Shown: piece after piece, positions 45,351 through 54,578 of the stretch
Numbering within the stretch: position 1 is the stretch's first letter
How the letters are laid out: each line of letters starts with the position of its first letter
Origin: Acuticoccus yangtzensis
GTDB lineage: Bacteria; Pseudomonadota; Alphaproteobacteria; Rhizobiales; Amorphaceae
DNA length: 64,000 nt
Assembly: GCF_001927245.1 (NCBI RefSeq)
Contig: NZ_MJUX01000007.1
Location: 1-64,000, forward strand
Reading direction: 5' to 3'
The notes under the pieces: model-generated
What the model was told of the DNA's origin: nothing
The model's input: only the letters and a program-made list of their open reading frames with translations
Database searches by the model: none
Program-made: the position numbers and the translations under genes

Positions 45351-46428
45351 GCTCATCGTCAGCGGCCTGGTGCGCGCCTTCGGCGATGTGCGCGCCGTCG
45401 ACGGGGTCGACTTCACCGTGGCCGACGGGGAATTCCTCACCCTTCTCGGCCCGTCCGGCTGCGGCAAGTCGACGACGCTCGCCGCCATCGCCGGGCTCGA
45501 CAAGCCGGACGCCGGGCGCATCAGCCTCGGCGGACGCGACTTCTTCAACGCGACCACCGGCACCTTCGTCCCGCCCGAGCGGCGTGAGATCGGCCTCGTC
45601 TTCCAGTCCTATGCCCTGTGGCCGCATCTCACGGTCCGGCAAAACCTGGAATTTCCGCTCAAATTGCGGCGGATCGGCCGGGCCGAACGGGCGCGGCGCA
45701 TCGAGGAATCGCTCGGCCTCGTCGAGATGATCCCCTACGCCGACCGCTATCCGCACGCCCTCTCCGGCGGCCAGCAGCAGCGCGTGGCGCTCGCCCGCAC
45801 CCTCGTCTACCGGCCGGGCCTCCTGCTCCTCGACGAACCCTTGTCCAACCTCGACGCCAAGCTGCGCGAGCGGGCACGGACGTGGCTGCGCCATCTGCAG
45901 AGCCAGGTCGGCGTCACCACCGTCTACGTCACCCACGACCAATCGGAGGCGCTCGCCTTGTCGGACCGGATCGCGGTGATGAACGGCGGGCGCATCGTCC
46001 AGCTCGCCGATCCGCGCACCATCTACGATCGGCCGTCCGACGCCTTCATCGCCGACTTCATCGGCTCCAGCAACTTCCTCTCCGGCACCGTGCTCGCCAG
46101 CGACAACGGAACGGTGCGCGTCGGGCTGGGCGAGCGGCTGGAGCTGTCGGCCCCCTCACCGCGCCCGCTGGCGCCGGGGACCGCGGTGCGCGTCTCGGTC
46201 CGGCCCGAGCAGATCGGGGTGGTCGACCCGTCCGCGGCGAACGGTGCCAACGTGTTCCCGGCCGAAATCCTGGAACGCACCTTCCTCGGCGCCCACAACA
46301 CGCTCGAGGTCCGCGCCGGCGAAAGCCGCTTCCGCGTGGAGTGCCGCAAGGTGCCCGAGAACGATCACATCCACGTCCACATCCCCGAAAGCGCCGGCAT
46401 CGTCTTCCCGCAAGCCGCCGGCCACTGA
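45343..46428 (+). CDS. ABC transporter ATP-binding protein (FbpC/PotA-like)
   Basis: A 361-residue ATPase with Walker A GPSGCGKST, Q-loop VFQSYALWP, signature LSGGQQQRVA, Walker B LLLDEPLSNLDAKLR and switch His in TVYVTHDQ. A C-terminal TOBE domain of about 110 residues follows. It energises the double-domain permease just upstream, with which it overlaps. It is followed 18 bases later by the CoA-transferase gene, linking uptake and catabolism. Confidence 0.94.
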   Translation: MAELIVSGLVRAFGDVRAVDGVDFTVADGEFLTLLGPSGCGKSTTLAAIAGLDKPDAGRISLGGRDFFNATTGTFVPPERREIGLVFQSYALWPHLTVRQNLEFPLKLRRIGRAERARRIEESLGLVEMIPYADRYPHALSGGQQQRVALARTLVYRPGLLLLDEPLSNLDAKLRERARTWLRHLQSQVGVTTVYVTHDQSEALALSDRIAVMNGGRIVQLADPRTIYDRPSDAFIADFIGSSNFLSGTVLASDNGTVRVGLGERLELSAPSPRPLAPGTAVRVSVRPEQIGVVDPSAANGANVFPAEILERTFLGAHNTLEVRAGESRFRVECRKVPENDHIHVHIPESAGIVFPQAAGH

Positions 46429-46446
46429 GCGACCTGAGGTCACATC

Positions 46447-47664
46447 ATGGGCATTCACTCTCTTCCCTTCGAACCCGATGCGCCCTGTCCGCTCGACGGT
46501 GTGAAGGTGCTCGACTTCTCCCGGCTCGTCGCCGGCAACATGCTGTCTCTCCAGCTCGCCGACTTCGGCGCCGAGGTGGTGAAGGTGGAAGTGCCGGGCA
46601 CCGGCGACACGCTGCGCCACTGGCGCAACAACGGCGTGGACCTTCATTGGAAGGTCTATGGCCGCAACAAGAAGAGCATCACGCTGAACCTCAAGGCCGA
46701 GGGCGCGCGGGCGATGATCCTGAAGCTCCTGCCGCACTTCGACGTGATGCTGGAGAGCTTCCGCTTCGGCTTTCTGGAGAAGATCGGGCTGGGGCCGGAC
46801 GTTCTCCTCGAAGCCAACCCCAACCTCGTTCTGGTGCGCGTGTCGGGCTTCGGCCAGACCGGGCCCTACCGCACCCGCCCCGGGTTCGGCACCCTGGTCG
46901 AGGCGATGTCCGGGTTCGCCGCCAACAACGGCTTCGAGGACCGCGAACCGGTGCTGCCCCCGCTCGCCATGGCGGACATGATCGCCGGCCTCTACGGCGC
47001 CATGGCGACGGTGATTGCCGTGCGCAACGTCGAGCAGAATGGCGGCAAGGGCCAGGTGATCGACCTCAGCCTGCTGGAGTCCATCGTCTCCACCCTCGGC
47101 CCCGAGGCGGCGGTGCATACCGTCACCGGGCGCGTGCGCAAGCGCGTCGGCAGCGGGTCGGAGTCCTCCTCCCCCCGCAACGTCTACGCCACCAAGGACG
47201 GCGGATGGGTGGCGATCTCCGCCTCCACCCAGCGCATGACCGAGCGTCTGTTCGAGGCCATCGGACGGCCCGAGCTGGTGAACGAGCCCCGCTTCGCCAC
47301 GAACGCCGACCGCGTTGAGCATCGCGGTGAGGTGGACGCCATCGTCGGCGGCTTCATCGCCGAAATGACGCTCGAGGACGCGATCAGCTTCTTCGAGGCG
47401 AAAGGCGTGACCGCCGCGCCGGTCTACAACGTGGGCCAGTTCCTGGAGGATCCGCACGTTCAGGAGCGCGGCATCGTCGTCAACCTGCCGGACGAGGATC
47501 TGGGCGCCGTGCCGGTCCATGCCATCACCCCGCGCCTCAGCGGCACGCCGGGGCGCTATCGTCGCCCGGCCCCGCGCATCGGCGAGCACAACGAGGAGAT
47601 CTGGCCGCGGGCCGGCTTCAGCGTGGACGAAGTTCGCGACATGGCCGCGCGGGGGACGATATGA
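46447..47664 (+). CDS. Class III CoA-transferase (CaiB/BaiF family)
   Basis: A 405-residue enzyme that would move CoA from a donor such as succinyl-CoA to a carboxylic acid. It begins with VKVLDFSRLVAGNMLSLQLADFGAEVVKVE, contains GRNKKSITLNLK and GFGQTGPYRTRPGFG, and has the catalytic Asp in LAMADMIAGLYGAMA. Relatives include formyl-, succinyl- and itaconate-type transferases. It lies in the importer operon and overlaps the lyase gene by 4 bases, so it probably activates the imported acid. Confidence 0.92.
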   Translation: MGIHSLPFEPDAPCPLDGVKVLDFSRLVAGNMLSLQLADFGAEVVKVEVPGTGDTLRHWRNNGVDLHWKVYGRNKKSITLNLKAEGARAMILKLLPHFDVMLESFRFGFLEKIGLGPDVLLEANPNLVLVRVSGFGQTGPYRTRPGFGTLVEAMSGFAANNGFEDREPVLPPLAMADMIAGLYGAMATVIAVRNVEQNGGKGQVIDLSLLESIVSTLGPEAAVHTVTGRVRKRVGSGSESSSPRNVYATKDGGWVAISASTQRMTERLFEAIGRPELVNEPRFATNADRVEHRGEVDAIVGGFIAEMTLEDAISFFEAKGVTAAPVYNVGQFLEDPHVQERGIVVNLPDEDLGAVPVHAITPRLSGTPGRYRRPAPRIGEHNEEIWPRAGFSVDEVRDMAARGTI

Positions 47665-48575
47665 GCACCGCCTTCGCCGATCGCGCCCCTCTCCCGGCCT
47701 GGCGCTCGCTCCTCTACGTGCCGGTGAACGTGGAATCCTACGTGGCCAAAGCCCACCTTCGCGGGGCGGACGCCATCATCCTCGACCTCGAGGACTCCAT
47801 CGCGGTGGGTGACAAGGCCGCCGCACGAGAGCTCGTCGGGGACGCGGCACGGCGCGCGGGCGCCGGCGGGGCGGACATTCTGGTGCGCATCAACCGGCCG
47901 CTGGAACTCGCCGTGGCCGACATCGCCGCCGCCGTCTGCGCCGAGGTCGCAGGCTTTCTTCTGCCGAAGATCGACAGCGCCTCTCACTTGCGGCTCCTCG
48001 CCGAGGTGACCCTCAACGCCGAGATCGCGCGCGGCCTTCCCCCCGGCCACACCGTTTTCGTGCCCATGGTGGAAACCGCCGAGGCCTTCCCCCGCATGCA
48101 CGAGATCGCCGCCGCGCACCCGCGCAACGTGGCGATGTCGCTGGGCGGAGAGGACTTCGCGCTCGCCACCCACTCCGAGCCCTCGCCGGAGGTCCTGCTC
48201 TATCCCAAGCAGCAGCTCGTCATCGCGGCACGCGCGGCCGGAATCCTGCCGGTCGGCCTCATCGGCACAGTGGCCGACTATCAGGACATCGACGCCGTGC
48301 GCGAGACGGCACGCCGCTCGCGCCGCTTCGGCTTCGCGGCGGGATCGGGCATCCATCCTGCCGTCGTGCCCGCGCTCAACGAAGGGTTCGGACCGTCGCC
48401 GGAAGAGTGCGCCAGCGCCTACCGGGTGATCGAAGCCTTCGCCGCGGCAGAACGCGCCGGGCGCGGCTCGGTCGAGGTCGACGGGCGGATGGTCGACATC
48501 CCTGTGGTGGAGCGCGCCCGCGCCGTCGTCGCCCGTGCCGAGCGGCTGGCCGCACGCCACGCCCCCGCCTCTTAA
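47661..48575 (+). CDS. HpcH/HpaI aldolase-citrate lyase (CitE)-like protein, copy 1
   Basis: A 304-residue TIM-barrel lyase of the CitE/malyl-CoA lyase family. Seen are RSLLYVPVNVESYVAKA, ADAIILDLEDSIAV, the substrate Arg in VRINRP, GFLLPKID, the metal Glu in VPMVETAEAF and the metal Asp in SLGGEDFA. Such enzymes cleave malyl-, methylmalyl- or citramalyl-CoA. It directly follows the CoA-transferase with a 4-base overlap, which suits cleavage of the CoA ester made by it. Confidence 0.88.
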   Translation: MSTAFADRAPLPAWRSLLYVPVNVESYVAKAHLRGADAIILDLEDSIAVGDKAAARELVGDAARRAGAGGADILVRINRPLELAVADIAAAVCAEVAGFLLPKIDSASHLRLLAEVTLNAEIARGLPPGHTVFVPMVETAEAFPRMHEIAAAHPRNVAMSLGGEDFALATHSEPSPEVLLYPKQQLVIAARAAGILPVGLIGTVADYQDIDAVRETARRSRRFGFAAGSGIHPAVVPALNEGFGPSPEECASAYRVIEAFAAAERAGRGSVEVDGRMVDIPVVERARAVVARAERLAARHAPAS

Positions 48576-48633
48576 CACCGCCGGCGCATCCTCCGCGGTC
48601 TCCCCTCATTCGCATTCGCCTCAAGGACACGTC

Positions 48634-49491
48634 ATGACGCCGATCCGCACCTACCTGTTCGTTCCCGGCACCGAAGAGCGCAAAACCGACAAAGCTCTCG
48701 CCAGCGCATCGGACGCGCTGATCCTCGATCTCGAGGACGCGGTGGCGCTGTCCGAAAAGGGCCGCGCGCGCGACATGGTGCGCACCCGCCTCGCCAGCGT
48801 CGACGCGGCGCGCAACGTCTATGTGCGTGTCAACGATATCGAAACCGGGTTGACCGCCGAGGACATCCGCGCCGTGTGCACCGGCGGGCTGGCGGGCATC
48901 ATCCTTCCGAAGGTGGAGGCGGCGGAGACCGTGCGCACCGTCTCCACCATGATCGCCGCCGCCGAGCGGGCCGAGAAGGTGCCCGCCGGGCAGGTGCGCC
49001 TCAACGCGATCATCGAGACCGGACGCGGCATCGCCCACGCGGTGGAGATCGCCAAGGCCGGCGGGCGGCTGCAAGCGATGATGTTCGGCGCCGCGGACTA
49101 TACCGCCGACCTCGGTATCCCGACCGCCAACGTCGGCCCGCACATCACCCACGGCAAGATCACCACCGTGGTCGCCAGCCGCGCCGGCGGCCTCGCCGCG
49201 CCGATCGACACCGTCTTCTTCGACGTGACCGACGCTGACGGTTTCGCCGCCGACTGCGCCGAGGCGAAAGCGCTGGGCTTTGCCGGCAAGGCGGTGATCC
49301 ACCCGAACCAGATCGAGGCCGCCAACGCCGCCTTCACCCCGACCGACGAGGAGGTGGCCGCCGCCCGCCACGTCGTGACCGCGTTCCGTGAGGCCGAATC
49401 GCGCGGCCTCGGCGCCGTCACCGTCAACGGCAAGCTCGTCGACTACGCCATGCTGAAGGTGGCGGAAAAGACGCTGGCCCTGGCGCGCTGA
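48634..49491 (+). CDS. HpcH/HpaI aldolase-citrate lyase (CitE)-like protein, copy 2
   Basis: A 285-residue CitE-like TIM-barrel protein. RTYLFVPGTEERKTDKAL and DALILDLEDAVALSEKG open the barrel; VRVN, GIILPKVEAAE, the Glu of LNAIIETGRG and the Asp of MMFGAADYTAD form the active site. It differs clearly from the copy just upstream, so the two are not a recent duplication and may work on different esters, or one may be a thioesterase. AAGGAC stands before the ATG at 48634. Confidence 0.88.
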   Translation: MTPIRTYLFVPGTEERKTDKALASASDALILDLEDAVALSEKGRARDMVRTRLASVDAARNVYVRVNDIETGLTAEDIRAVCTGGLAGIILPKVEAAETVRTVSTMIAAAERAEKVPAGQVRLNAIIETGRGIAHAVEIAKAGGRLQAMMFGAADYTADLGIPTANVGPHITHGKITTVVASRAGGLAAPIDTVFFDVTDADGFAADCAEAKALGFAGKAVIHPNQIEAANAAFTPTDEEVAAARHVVTAFREAESRGLGAVTVNGKLVDYAMLKVAEKTLALAR

Positions 49492-49507
49492 GGCGAGCGC
49501 ACCATCA

Positions 49508-49536
49508 GCACCACCGCGGAGCGACCGCGGTGGTGC
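49508..49536. terminator. Bidirectional hairpin after the CitE-like genes
   Basis: A perfect 12-bp stem, GCACCACCGCGG with its complement, has the loop AGCGA and is followed by CTTCG. It lies between the plus-strand catabolic operon and the convergent SDR gene. Confidence 0.6.
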
Positions 49537-49590
49537 CTTCGCGCGCCATGCCGTGCGCCAGGCGGCGCGACGCTCCGCCGAGCGGGCGTG

Positions 49591-50388
49591 TCAGAGGGCG
49601 GCCCATCCGCCGTCGACCGGCAGATCGACGCCGGTGATCTGCCGCGACACGTCGCTGGCGAGGAACAGACAGGCGTTGGCGATGTCGACGTCGGTCGAGA
49701 TCCGGTGCAGCGCGTAGTCGCTGGCGTGGATCTCGGCGGCTTCCTCAGGTGAGACGCCCAGCCGCTCGGCCATGTCCCGGCACACCTTGTCGCGGAAGCG
49801 GGGCCCGTCGACCATGCCCGGCGCGACGTAGTTGACGTTGATGTTGTGAGGACCGGCCTCGAGCGCGAAGCTCTTCGTGAGGCCGCGCAGCCCCCATTTG
49901 GAGGCCGAATAGGCCAGCCGGCCCGCCCGGCCGCGCATGCCGAACGTCCCGCCGACGTTGACGATCTTGCCATAGCGCCGCGCCATCATGCCCGGCAGCA
50001 CCGCGCGGATGGTGTGGAAACATCCGTTGGTGTTGAGGCGAACCGTCTGCTCGAACTGTTCCGGGGTCGTCTCCACCCCATGAACGCCGATGGTGCCGGT
50101 GCCACCGGCGACGTTGACGAGGATATCGACGTGGCCGAACGCCGTTTGCGCCGCCTCGGCCGCGGCCTCGCAGTCGGCATATGACGTCACATCGCACGCA
50201 ACCACGATCGCCTCGGTCCCGGCGGCGGCGAGCTCGTCCTTCAACGCCACGATCGGTTCGGCGTCACGGCCGAGAAGCGCCAGGCGGCAACCTTCCGCCG
50301 CGAACCCGCGTGAAATGGCGGCGCCCATGCCCTTCGCCGGCCCCGTTATCACCGCCACCTTGCCCTTGAGTCCGAGATCCACGTTCAC
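49591..50388 (-). CDS. Short-chain dehydrogenase/reductase (SDR)
   Basis: A 265-residue classical SDR. The NAD(P) motif TGPAKGMG, the structural NVAGG (NAG variant), the catalytic YSASK and the C-terminal GVDLPVDGGW are all present. An acidic residue expected for NAD preference at the end of strand 2 is not obvious (LLGRDAE), so NADP is possible. The apparent start is GTG at 50388 with GGAG 4 bases upstream. It could act on a product of the neighbouring CitE-like operon, but it lies on the other strand. Confidence 0.9.
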   Translation of the reverse strand: MNVDLGLKGKVAVITGPAKGMGAAISRGFAAEGCRLALLGRDAEPIVALKDELAAAGTEAIVVACDVTSYADCEAAAEAAQTAFGHVDILVNVAGGTGTIGVHGVETTPEQFEQTVRLNTNGCFHTIRAVLPGMMARRYGKIVNVGGTFGMRGRAGRLAYSASKWGLRGLTKSFALEAGPHNINVNYVAPGMVDGPRFRDKVCRDMAERLGVSPEEAAEIHASDYALHRISTDVDIANACLFLASDVSRQITGVDLPVDGGWAAL

Positions 50389-50526
50389 GCTGCTCCAAAT
50401 CTGTCGATGCGCCGGAGCCTACGCCCGATGACGCCGCGCACCATCACCTTTTTGTTCGAACGCTGGCGATGAGGCGCGGTCCGGGCGCGCGATCGCCTGA
50501 GCGACCGCGCGAAAGGGCGGGCTGCG

Positions 50527-52032
50527 TCAGGCGCCTCGGCGGTGGACGGTTGCGGCGGTGTCGAAGCTCCACGCCACATCGTCCAGCGGGTAGAACGGGC
50601 GGGCACAGGTGAAGGGCAGGTCCTGCGGGCGGAACGCCGTCAACCCCGGCGTGTCCACGGTGATGCAGCGGGCGCAGTCGCGGAACGACAGCTTGTAGTG
50701 GTTCGCCGCACGCGCCACGACGATGTCCTGTTCGGCCACCGCGATCCCCAGCGCGTCATAGAAGGCGGGGTCGTGGATGTTCGGTGCGCGCGTCGTGACG
50801 ACGACGCTCACGTTGCCGCACACCAGCACCGCCGCGGGGCCGAAGTCGGCTTCCACGCCATGCATGTAAGGGCCCTGATTGCGGAACCGCGCGGGCGCCA
50901 GAGACGTCACCGTCCACGTGGCGCGCAGCGGGTCCAGCCCGGTGTTGATCGACGCGCCGACGCCGAGGTCCAGCGTTGCGCCGACCCCGGCGGCGTGGGC
51001 GGCCTTCACCGCCTCGGGATCGAAAATCCCGGTCGCGACCCTCAGGTCCGGTGCAAGCTCCAACGCCTTGGCGGCGATGAAGGGTGAGTCGCCCGGCCCC
51101 GCCCCGATCACCCTGTCGCCCTGATCACCCAGCGCCAGCACCTCCTCGCTGTGCCGTGCGATCTCGAACGCCTCCTCCACGCTGGGGAGTTGCTGCTGAA
51201 ACGCCGTGCGGTCGGCCCAGAGCTGCTCGGCGATCTCGCGGCAGGCGTCCATCGCCGCGCCCGACCCGTCGTCGTAGGCAACGACCACCTGGCCCATCCC
51301 CGGCAGATCCAGGAAGGGCTGCACGTTGAACACCGACACGTCGACAATGGCGGGATGGGCGCGCCAGCGGTCCGCCATGGCGCCGAGGGCGACGAGCGGT
51401 CCCTGGTCCGTCTCGTCGTTGCCGCGGGTGATGAAGGGCAGCCGCGTCGCCACGGCACACGGGGGCGCCTCGCCCACCGCCCGGCCACGCAACACGCCGT
51501 CCAGCAGCCGCATCGCCCTCTCACCGGTCTCGAAAATGTCCTGGTGGGGGTTCGTGCGGTAGCCGGTGACGATGGTCGCCGCGTCCAGCATCGCCGGGGT
51601 GATGTGGCCGTGTAGATCCAGCGCGACGGCGATCGGCATGTCCGGGCCCACCACATCGCGGATGCGCGTCAGCAGCACCCCCTCGGTGTCGCCCGTCTCG
51701 GCCGCCAGCGTCGCGCCGTGAAGGTCAAGGCAGATGGCGTCGTACCCGCCCTTCGCGGCGGCCTCCACCAGCGCATCGGCGATCTCCTGGAATACCGGCT
51801 CCTCGATCGGCCCGCCGGGACGCGCGCGCGCCGCCAAGGTCGGTACGCACGTGTCGCCCAGCGCATCGCACACGGCGACGATACCGCTGAGCGAGGTGCG
51901 GCTCTCCCGTGCGCCACGCAACATCGCCTCGCCCTCGACGATCGAAACGTCCTCGCGAACGGTGGCGACGGGATTGAAGGAGTGGCCTTCATGCCAAAGC
52001 TGGCCGACCAGGATGCGACGGGCGTGCGACAC
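50527..52032 (-). CDS. M81-family metallopeptidase (MlrC-like)
   Basis: A 501-residue protein of the M81 family. The N-terminal catalytic domain has GQLWHEGHSFNP, ICLDLHGATLA and VALDLHGHITPAM supplying zinc ligands, then the MlrC C-terminal domain (from about 300). MlrC hydrolyses linear microcystin peptides; most homologues act on unknown small peptide- or amide-like compounds. The start is GTG at 52032 with GGAAC upstream. It is divergent from the RidA-like gene and close to a TRAP importer. Confidence 0.88.
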   Translation of the reverse strand: MSHARRILVGQLWHEGHSFNPVATVREDVSIVEGEAMLRGARESRTSLSGIVAVCDALGDTCVPTLAARARPGGPIEEPVFQEIADALVEAAAKGGYDAICLDLHGATLAAETGDTEGVLLTRIRDVVGPDMPIAVALDLHGHITPAMLDAATIVTGYRTNPHQDIFETGERAMRLLDGVLRGRAVGEAPPCAVATRLPFITRGNDETDQGPLVALGAMADRWRAHPAIVDVSVFNVQPFLDLPGMGQVVVAYDDGSGAAMDACREIAEQLWADRTAFQQQLPSVEEAFEIARHSEEVLALGDQGDRVIGAGPGDSPFIAAKALELAPDLRVATGIFDPEAVKAAHAAGVGATLDLGVGASINTGLDPLRATWTVTSLAPARFRNQGPYMHGVEADFGPAAVLVCGNVSVVVTTRAPNIHDPAFYDALGIAVAEQDIVVARAANHYKLSFRDCARCITVDTPGLTAFRPQDLPFTCARPFYPLDDVAWSFDTAATVHRRGA

Positions 52033-52205
52033 GATGAAGTTCCGTTGAATGAGTGGCTTAGCGGGAAGGTCCGGATGCGGCGCCGCATCGCCTCAAGCTC
52101 GCGCGATCGCGCCGTCGCCGTCAACGCCGCGGCATCGGCCGGCGCGCTTGTGGGCCTGCGCGAATGGTGAAAAGCTCCGCCCGCCTGGCAACGATGGTGG
52201 ACTGG

Positions 52206-52595
52206 ATGACTCGAAAAATCGTCAAGATCGCGAACGGATTGGGCGAGAAGATCGGCTATTCCAGAGCGGTGCGGGTGGGCAACCTCGCCTTCGTCAGCGG
52301 CACCACCGCGCTCGACGCCGGCAAGGTCGAAGGCGTTGGCGATGCCGGCACGCAGGCCCGCATCAGCATCGAGAAGATCGCCGCCGCGCTCGGCGAATGC
52401 GGGATGTCCTTGGACGACGTCGTGCGCACCCGCGTGACCATGACACGGGCGCAGGACTGGGAGCCGATCGCCGCCGCCCACGCCGCGTTCTTCGCGGACG
52501 TTCTACCGGTCAGCGCCTTCTATACGGGCGTGCAATTCCTCCACCCGGACATCCTCGTCGAGATCGAAGCCGACGCGGTGCTGGACGCGGACTGA
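52206..52595 (+). CDS. RidA-family protein without the catalytic Arg
   Basis: A Rid/YjgF-fold protein of about 129 residues from the ATG at 52206 (MTRKIVKIANG). Family landmarks are KIGYSRAVRVGNLAFVSGTT, QARISIEKIAAALGECG and LVEIEADAVL. The segment before LVEIEA reads QFLHPDI where canonical RidA has ARLPKD. The Arg needed for imine deamination is therefore absent, and it belongs to a non-deaminase Rid subfamily. An earlier in-frame ATG (52194 or 52164) is possible; 52206 has GGTGG 5 bases upstream. Confidence 0.85.
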   Translation: MTRKIVKIANGLGEKIGYSRAVRVGNLAFVSGTTALDAGKVEGVGDAGTQARISIEKIAAALGECGMSLDDVVRTRVTMTRAQDWEPIAAAHAAFFADVLPVSAFYTGVQFLHPDILVEIEADAVLDAD

Positions 52596-52817
52596 TCCGC
52601 CGCACCGGCGGCCGGCGCGGCTTCATAAGCATTCCCGCCCACCCCTTCGCGGCGATTTGCCGCGCTATACTGCCTGGCCCGCGACGCGAGGCCGATCAAC
52701 GCACTGACGCCGCCGCTTTGAGCAGCGTGATGCCGAATAATTCCCCCACTTACGACAAAATATGGACATGACGGCCTCGGGGTGACTCCCTAACATTTTC
52801 TTGAATAAGGAGCCCCC

Positions 52818-53873
52818 ATGCGAACTTTCCTCTCGAGTGCATTGATCGGTCTTGTGGGTTTTGCAGTCGCCGGGGCCGGCGTCGCAAACGCGCAGACGAC
52901 ATGGCGACTGACCACCTTCGCCACCGACACCTCAACCTACTACAACGAGATGACGCTGCCCTTCATCGCGCGCATCGAGCAGCTCACGGGCGGTGACCTG
53001 ACCATCGAGCCTTATGCGGAAGGCATCATCGCCCCCGCCTTCGAGGCCTATGCCGCCGTGCGTGACGGCCTCGCCGACGCAGGCCACCTCACCCCGCTCT
53101 ACGTCGTCAACGAGCATTCGGCCAACGGCATCTTCGCCGGCCATCCGGGCGGTATGACGCCGATCCAGATGCTCGGCTGGCTCTACGAGGGCGGCGGCGA
53201 GGAACTGCTGCAGGAGCTGCGCGCCACCGAGGGCATGTACTCGCTGATCGTCAGCATCGGCCCGGCCGAGATCTGGCATAGCCACGTCCTCATCGAAAAG
53301 CCGGAGGACCTCGCCGGTCTGCGGTTCCGCGCGTCCGGCGCCTGGGCGGAGATCCTGGACCAGTATTTCGACGCCGCGCCGACCACCGTGCCCGGCAGCG
53401 AGGTCTACACGCTGCTGGAGCGCCGCGGCATCGACGTCGCCGAGTGGTCCACGCCCGGCGAGAACGTCAAGGTCGGGCTGCAGAACGCCGCGCCCTACAT
53501 CATCACCCCCGGCGCCCACTCCAACGCCTGGCCGTTCGAGCTGATGGTGTCGCTCGAAACCTGGGACGCGCTCCCCGAGGAGACGCAGGAGCAGGTGAAG
53601 GCCGCCGCCAAGCTCGCCGCGTTCGAGAGCGTGCTGAACTGGATGAGCAACGACATCGCGGCGATGGACGAGCTGACGTCCAGCAGCGTCGAGATCGTCC
53701 CCCTTCCTGACGTGGTGAAGGACGCGATCGCCGACGCGGGCCGCCAGTGGGCCGAGGCGAAGGCGGAGCAGTACGAGGCCGAAGGCAGCGACTTCATGCG
53801 CCGCGTCGTGGACAGCTACTACAGCTACCGCGACGGCTGGGACAGCGTGTCCGCTACCACCGCCGACGAATAA
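52818..53873 (+). CDS. TRAP transporter substrate-binding protein (DctP type)
   Basis: A 351-residue periplasmic protein with a Sec signal (LIGLVGFAVAGAGVANAQ). The mature part starts TTWRLTTFA, and the DctP segment PAEIWHSHVLIEKPEDLAGLRFRASG carries the conserved ligand-binding Arg. It captures an organic acid or related solute for the two membrane subunits that follow. A perfect AAGGAG (52807-52812) precedes the ATG. The 222 bases upstream hold no gene. Confidence 0.93.
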   Translation: MRTFLSSALIGLVGFAVAGAGVANAQTTWRLTTFATDTSTYYNEMTLPFIARIEQLTGGDLTIEPYAEGIIAPAFEAYAAVRDGLADAGHLTPLYVVNEHSANGIFAGHPGGMTPIQMLGWLYEGGGEELLQELRATEGMYSLIVSIGPAEIWHSHVLIEKPEDLAGLRFRASGAWAEILDQYFDAAPTTVPGSEVYTLLERRGIDVAEWSTPGENVKVGLQNAAPYIITPGAHSNAWPFELMVSLETWDALPEETQEQVKAAAKLAAFESVLNWMSNDIAAMDELTSSSVEIVPLPDVVKDAIADAGRQWAEAKAEQYEAEGSDFMRRVVDSYYSYRDGWDSVSATTADE

Positions 53874-53885
53874 GCGGCATCGCGC

Positions 53886-53915
53886 GGCGCGGCGGCGGCC
53901 CCTCGCTGCCGCGCC
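53886..53915 (+). terminator. Hairpin after the TRAP binding-protein gene
   Basis: GGCGCGGC and GCCGCGCC form an 8-bp stem 12 bases after the binding-protein stop, with no T-run. As in the ABC operon at 43497, it may stabilise the upstream mRNA and lower expression of the membrane subunits. Confidence 0.4.
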
Positions 53916-53982
53916 CTCCCCGAACGGCGGCCGCGATCCTCATGCCGCAGCCGCCTTGATCCTGTGAGTGGGCACGGACGAC

Positions 53983-54513
53983 ATGGTGTGGATTGCAACA
54001 ATCGGGCGCATCTCGCGCGCGATCTCTCTGGTGGCGGTCGGCCTCGCCTGCGCGGCGCTTCTGGTGCTGATCGGGATCACCCTTTACGAAGTCATCATGC
54101 GCTACGCCTTCCGCGCGCCGACGCGCTGGGCCTTCGACCTCGCGTGGATGCTGAACGGCGCCAGCTTCCTGCTGGCCGCGGCCTTCGCGCTGCGCCACCG
54201 CCAGCACGTGGTCATCGACGTCTTCTCCAACGCGCTGCCCGCCCGCGTGCGTCACGCCATCACCGGGTTCGCCTTCATCCTCCTGGTGCTGCCCGCGCTC
54301 GGCATCCTCGGCCAGGCGGCGTGGATCCAGACCTATTCGGCTTATATCACCGGCGAGATCGACCGCGTCAGCCCGTGGCAGGCGGTGATCTGGCCGTTCC
54401 GCCTCGCGGTCGCCGCCGCCCTCACGTCCCTTGCGATCGAGGTGCTGTACCAGGGCTTGAACGAGGCCGCTGCCGCGCTGCGCGGCCGCACCGCCCCGGC
54501 CTCCGCGCCTTGA
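53983..54513 (+). CDS. TRAP transporter small permease (DctQ type)
   Basis: A 176-residue protein with four hydrophobic helices (about 10-30, 48-66, 85-105 and 127-150). It has the DctQ-type motif YEVIMRYAFRAPTRWAFDL. It forms the membrane complex with the large subunit. The ATG at 53983 is chosen; a GTG at 53968 would add five residues, and neither has a strong ribosome site. Confidence 0.88.
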   Translation: MVWIATIGRISRAISLVAVGLACAALLVLIGITLYEVIMRYAFRAPTRWAFDLAWMLNGASFLLAAAFALRHRQHVVIDVFSNALPARVRHAITGFAFILLVLPALGILGQAAWIQTYSAYITGEIDRVSPWQAVIWPFRLAVAAALTSLAIEVLYQGLNEAAAALRGRTAPASAP

Positions 54514-54578
54514 CCCGCCGCCCGACCGCCCCGGCCTCCCAGCGGCCGCTCCCCTCTTTAATCCGCGAGCGTTGAACT

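Noticed and set aside
43320-45563. A 747-residue minus-strand frame rich in Asp, Arg and His
   Set aside because: It is antisense to the clear ABC permease gene, with low-complexity charged sequence typical of shadow frames.
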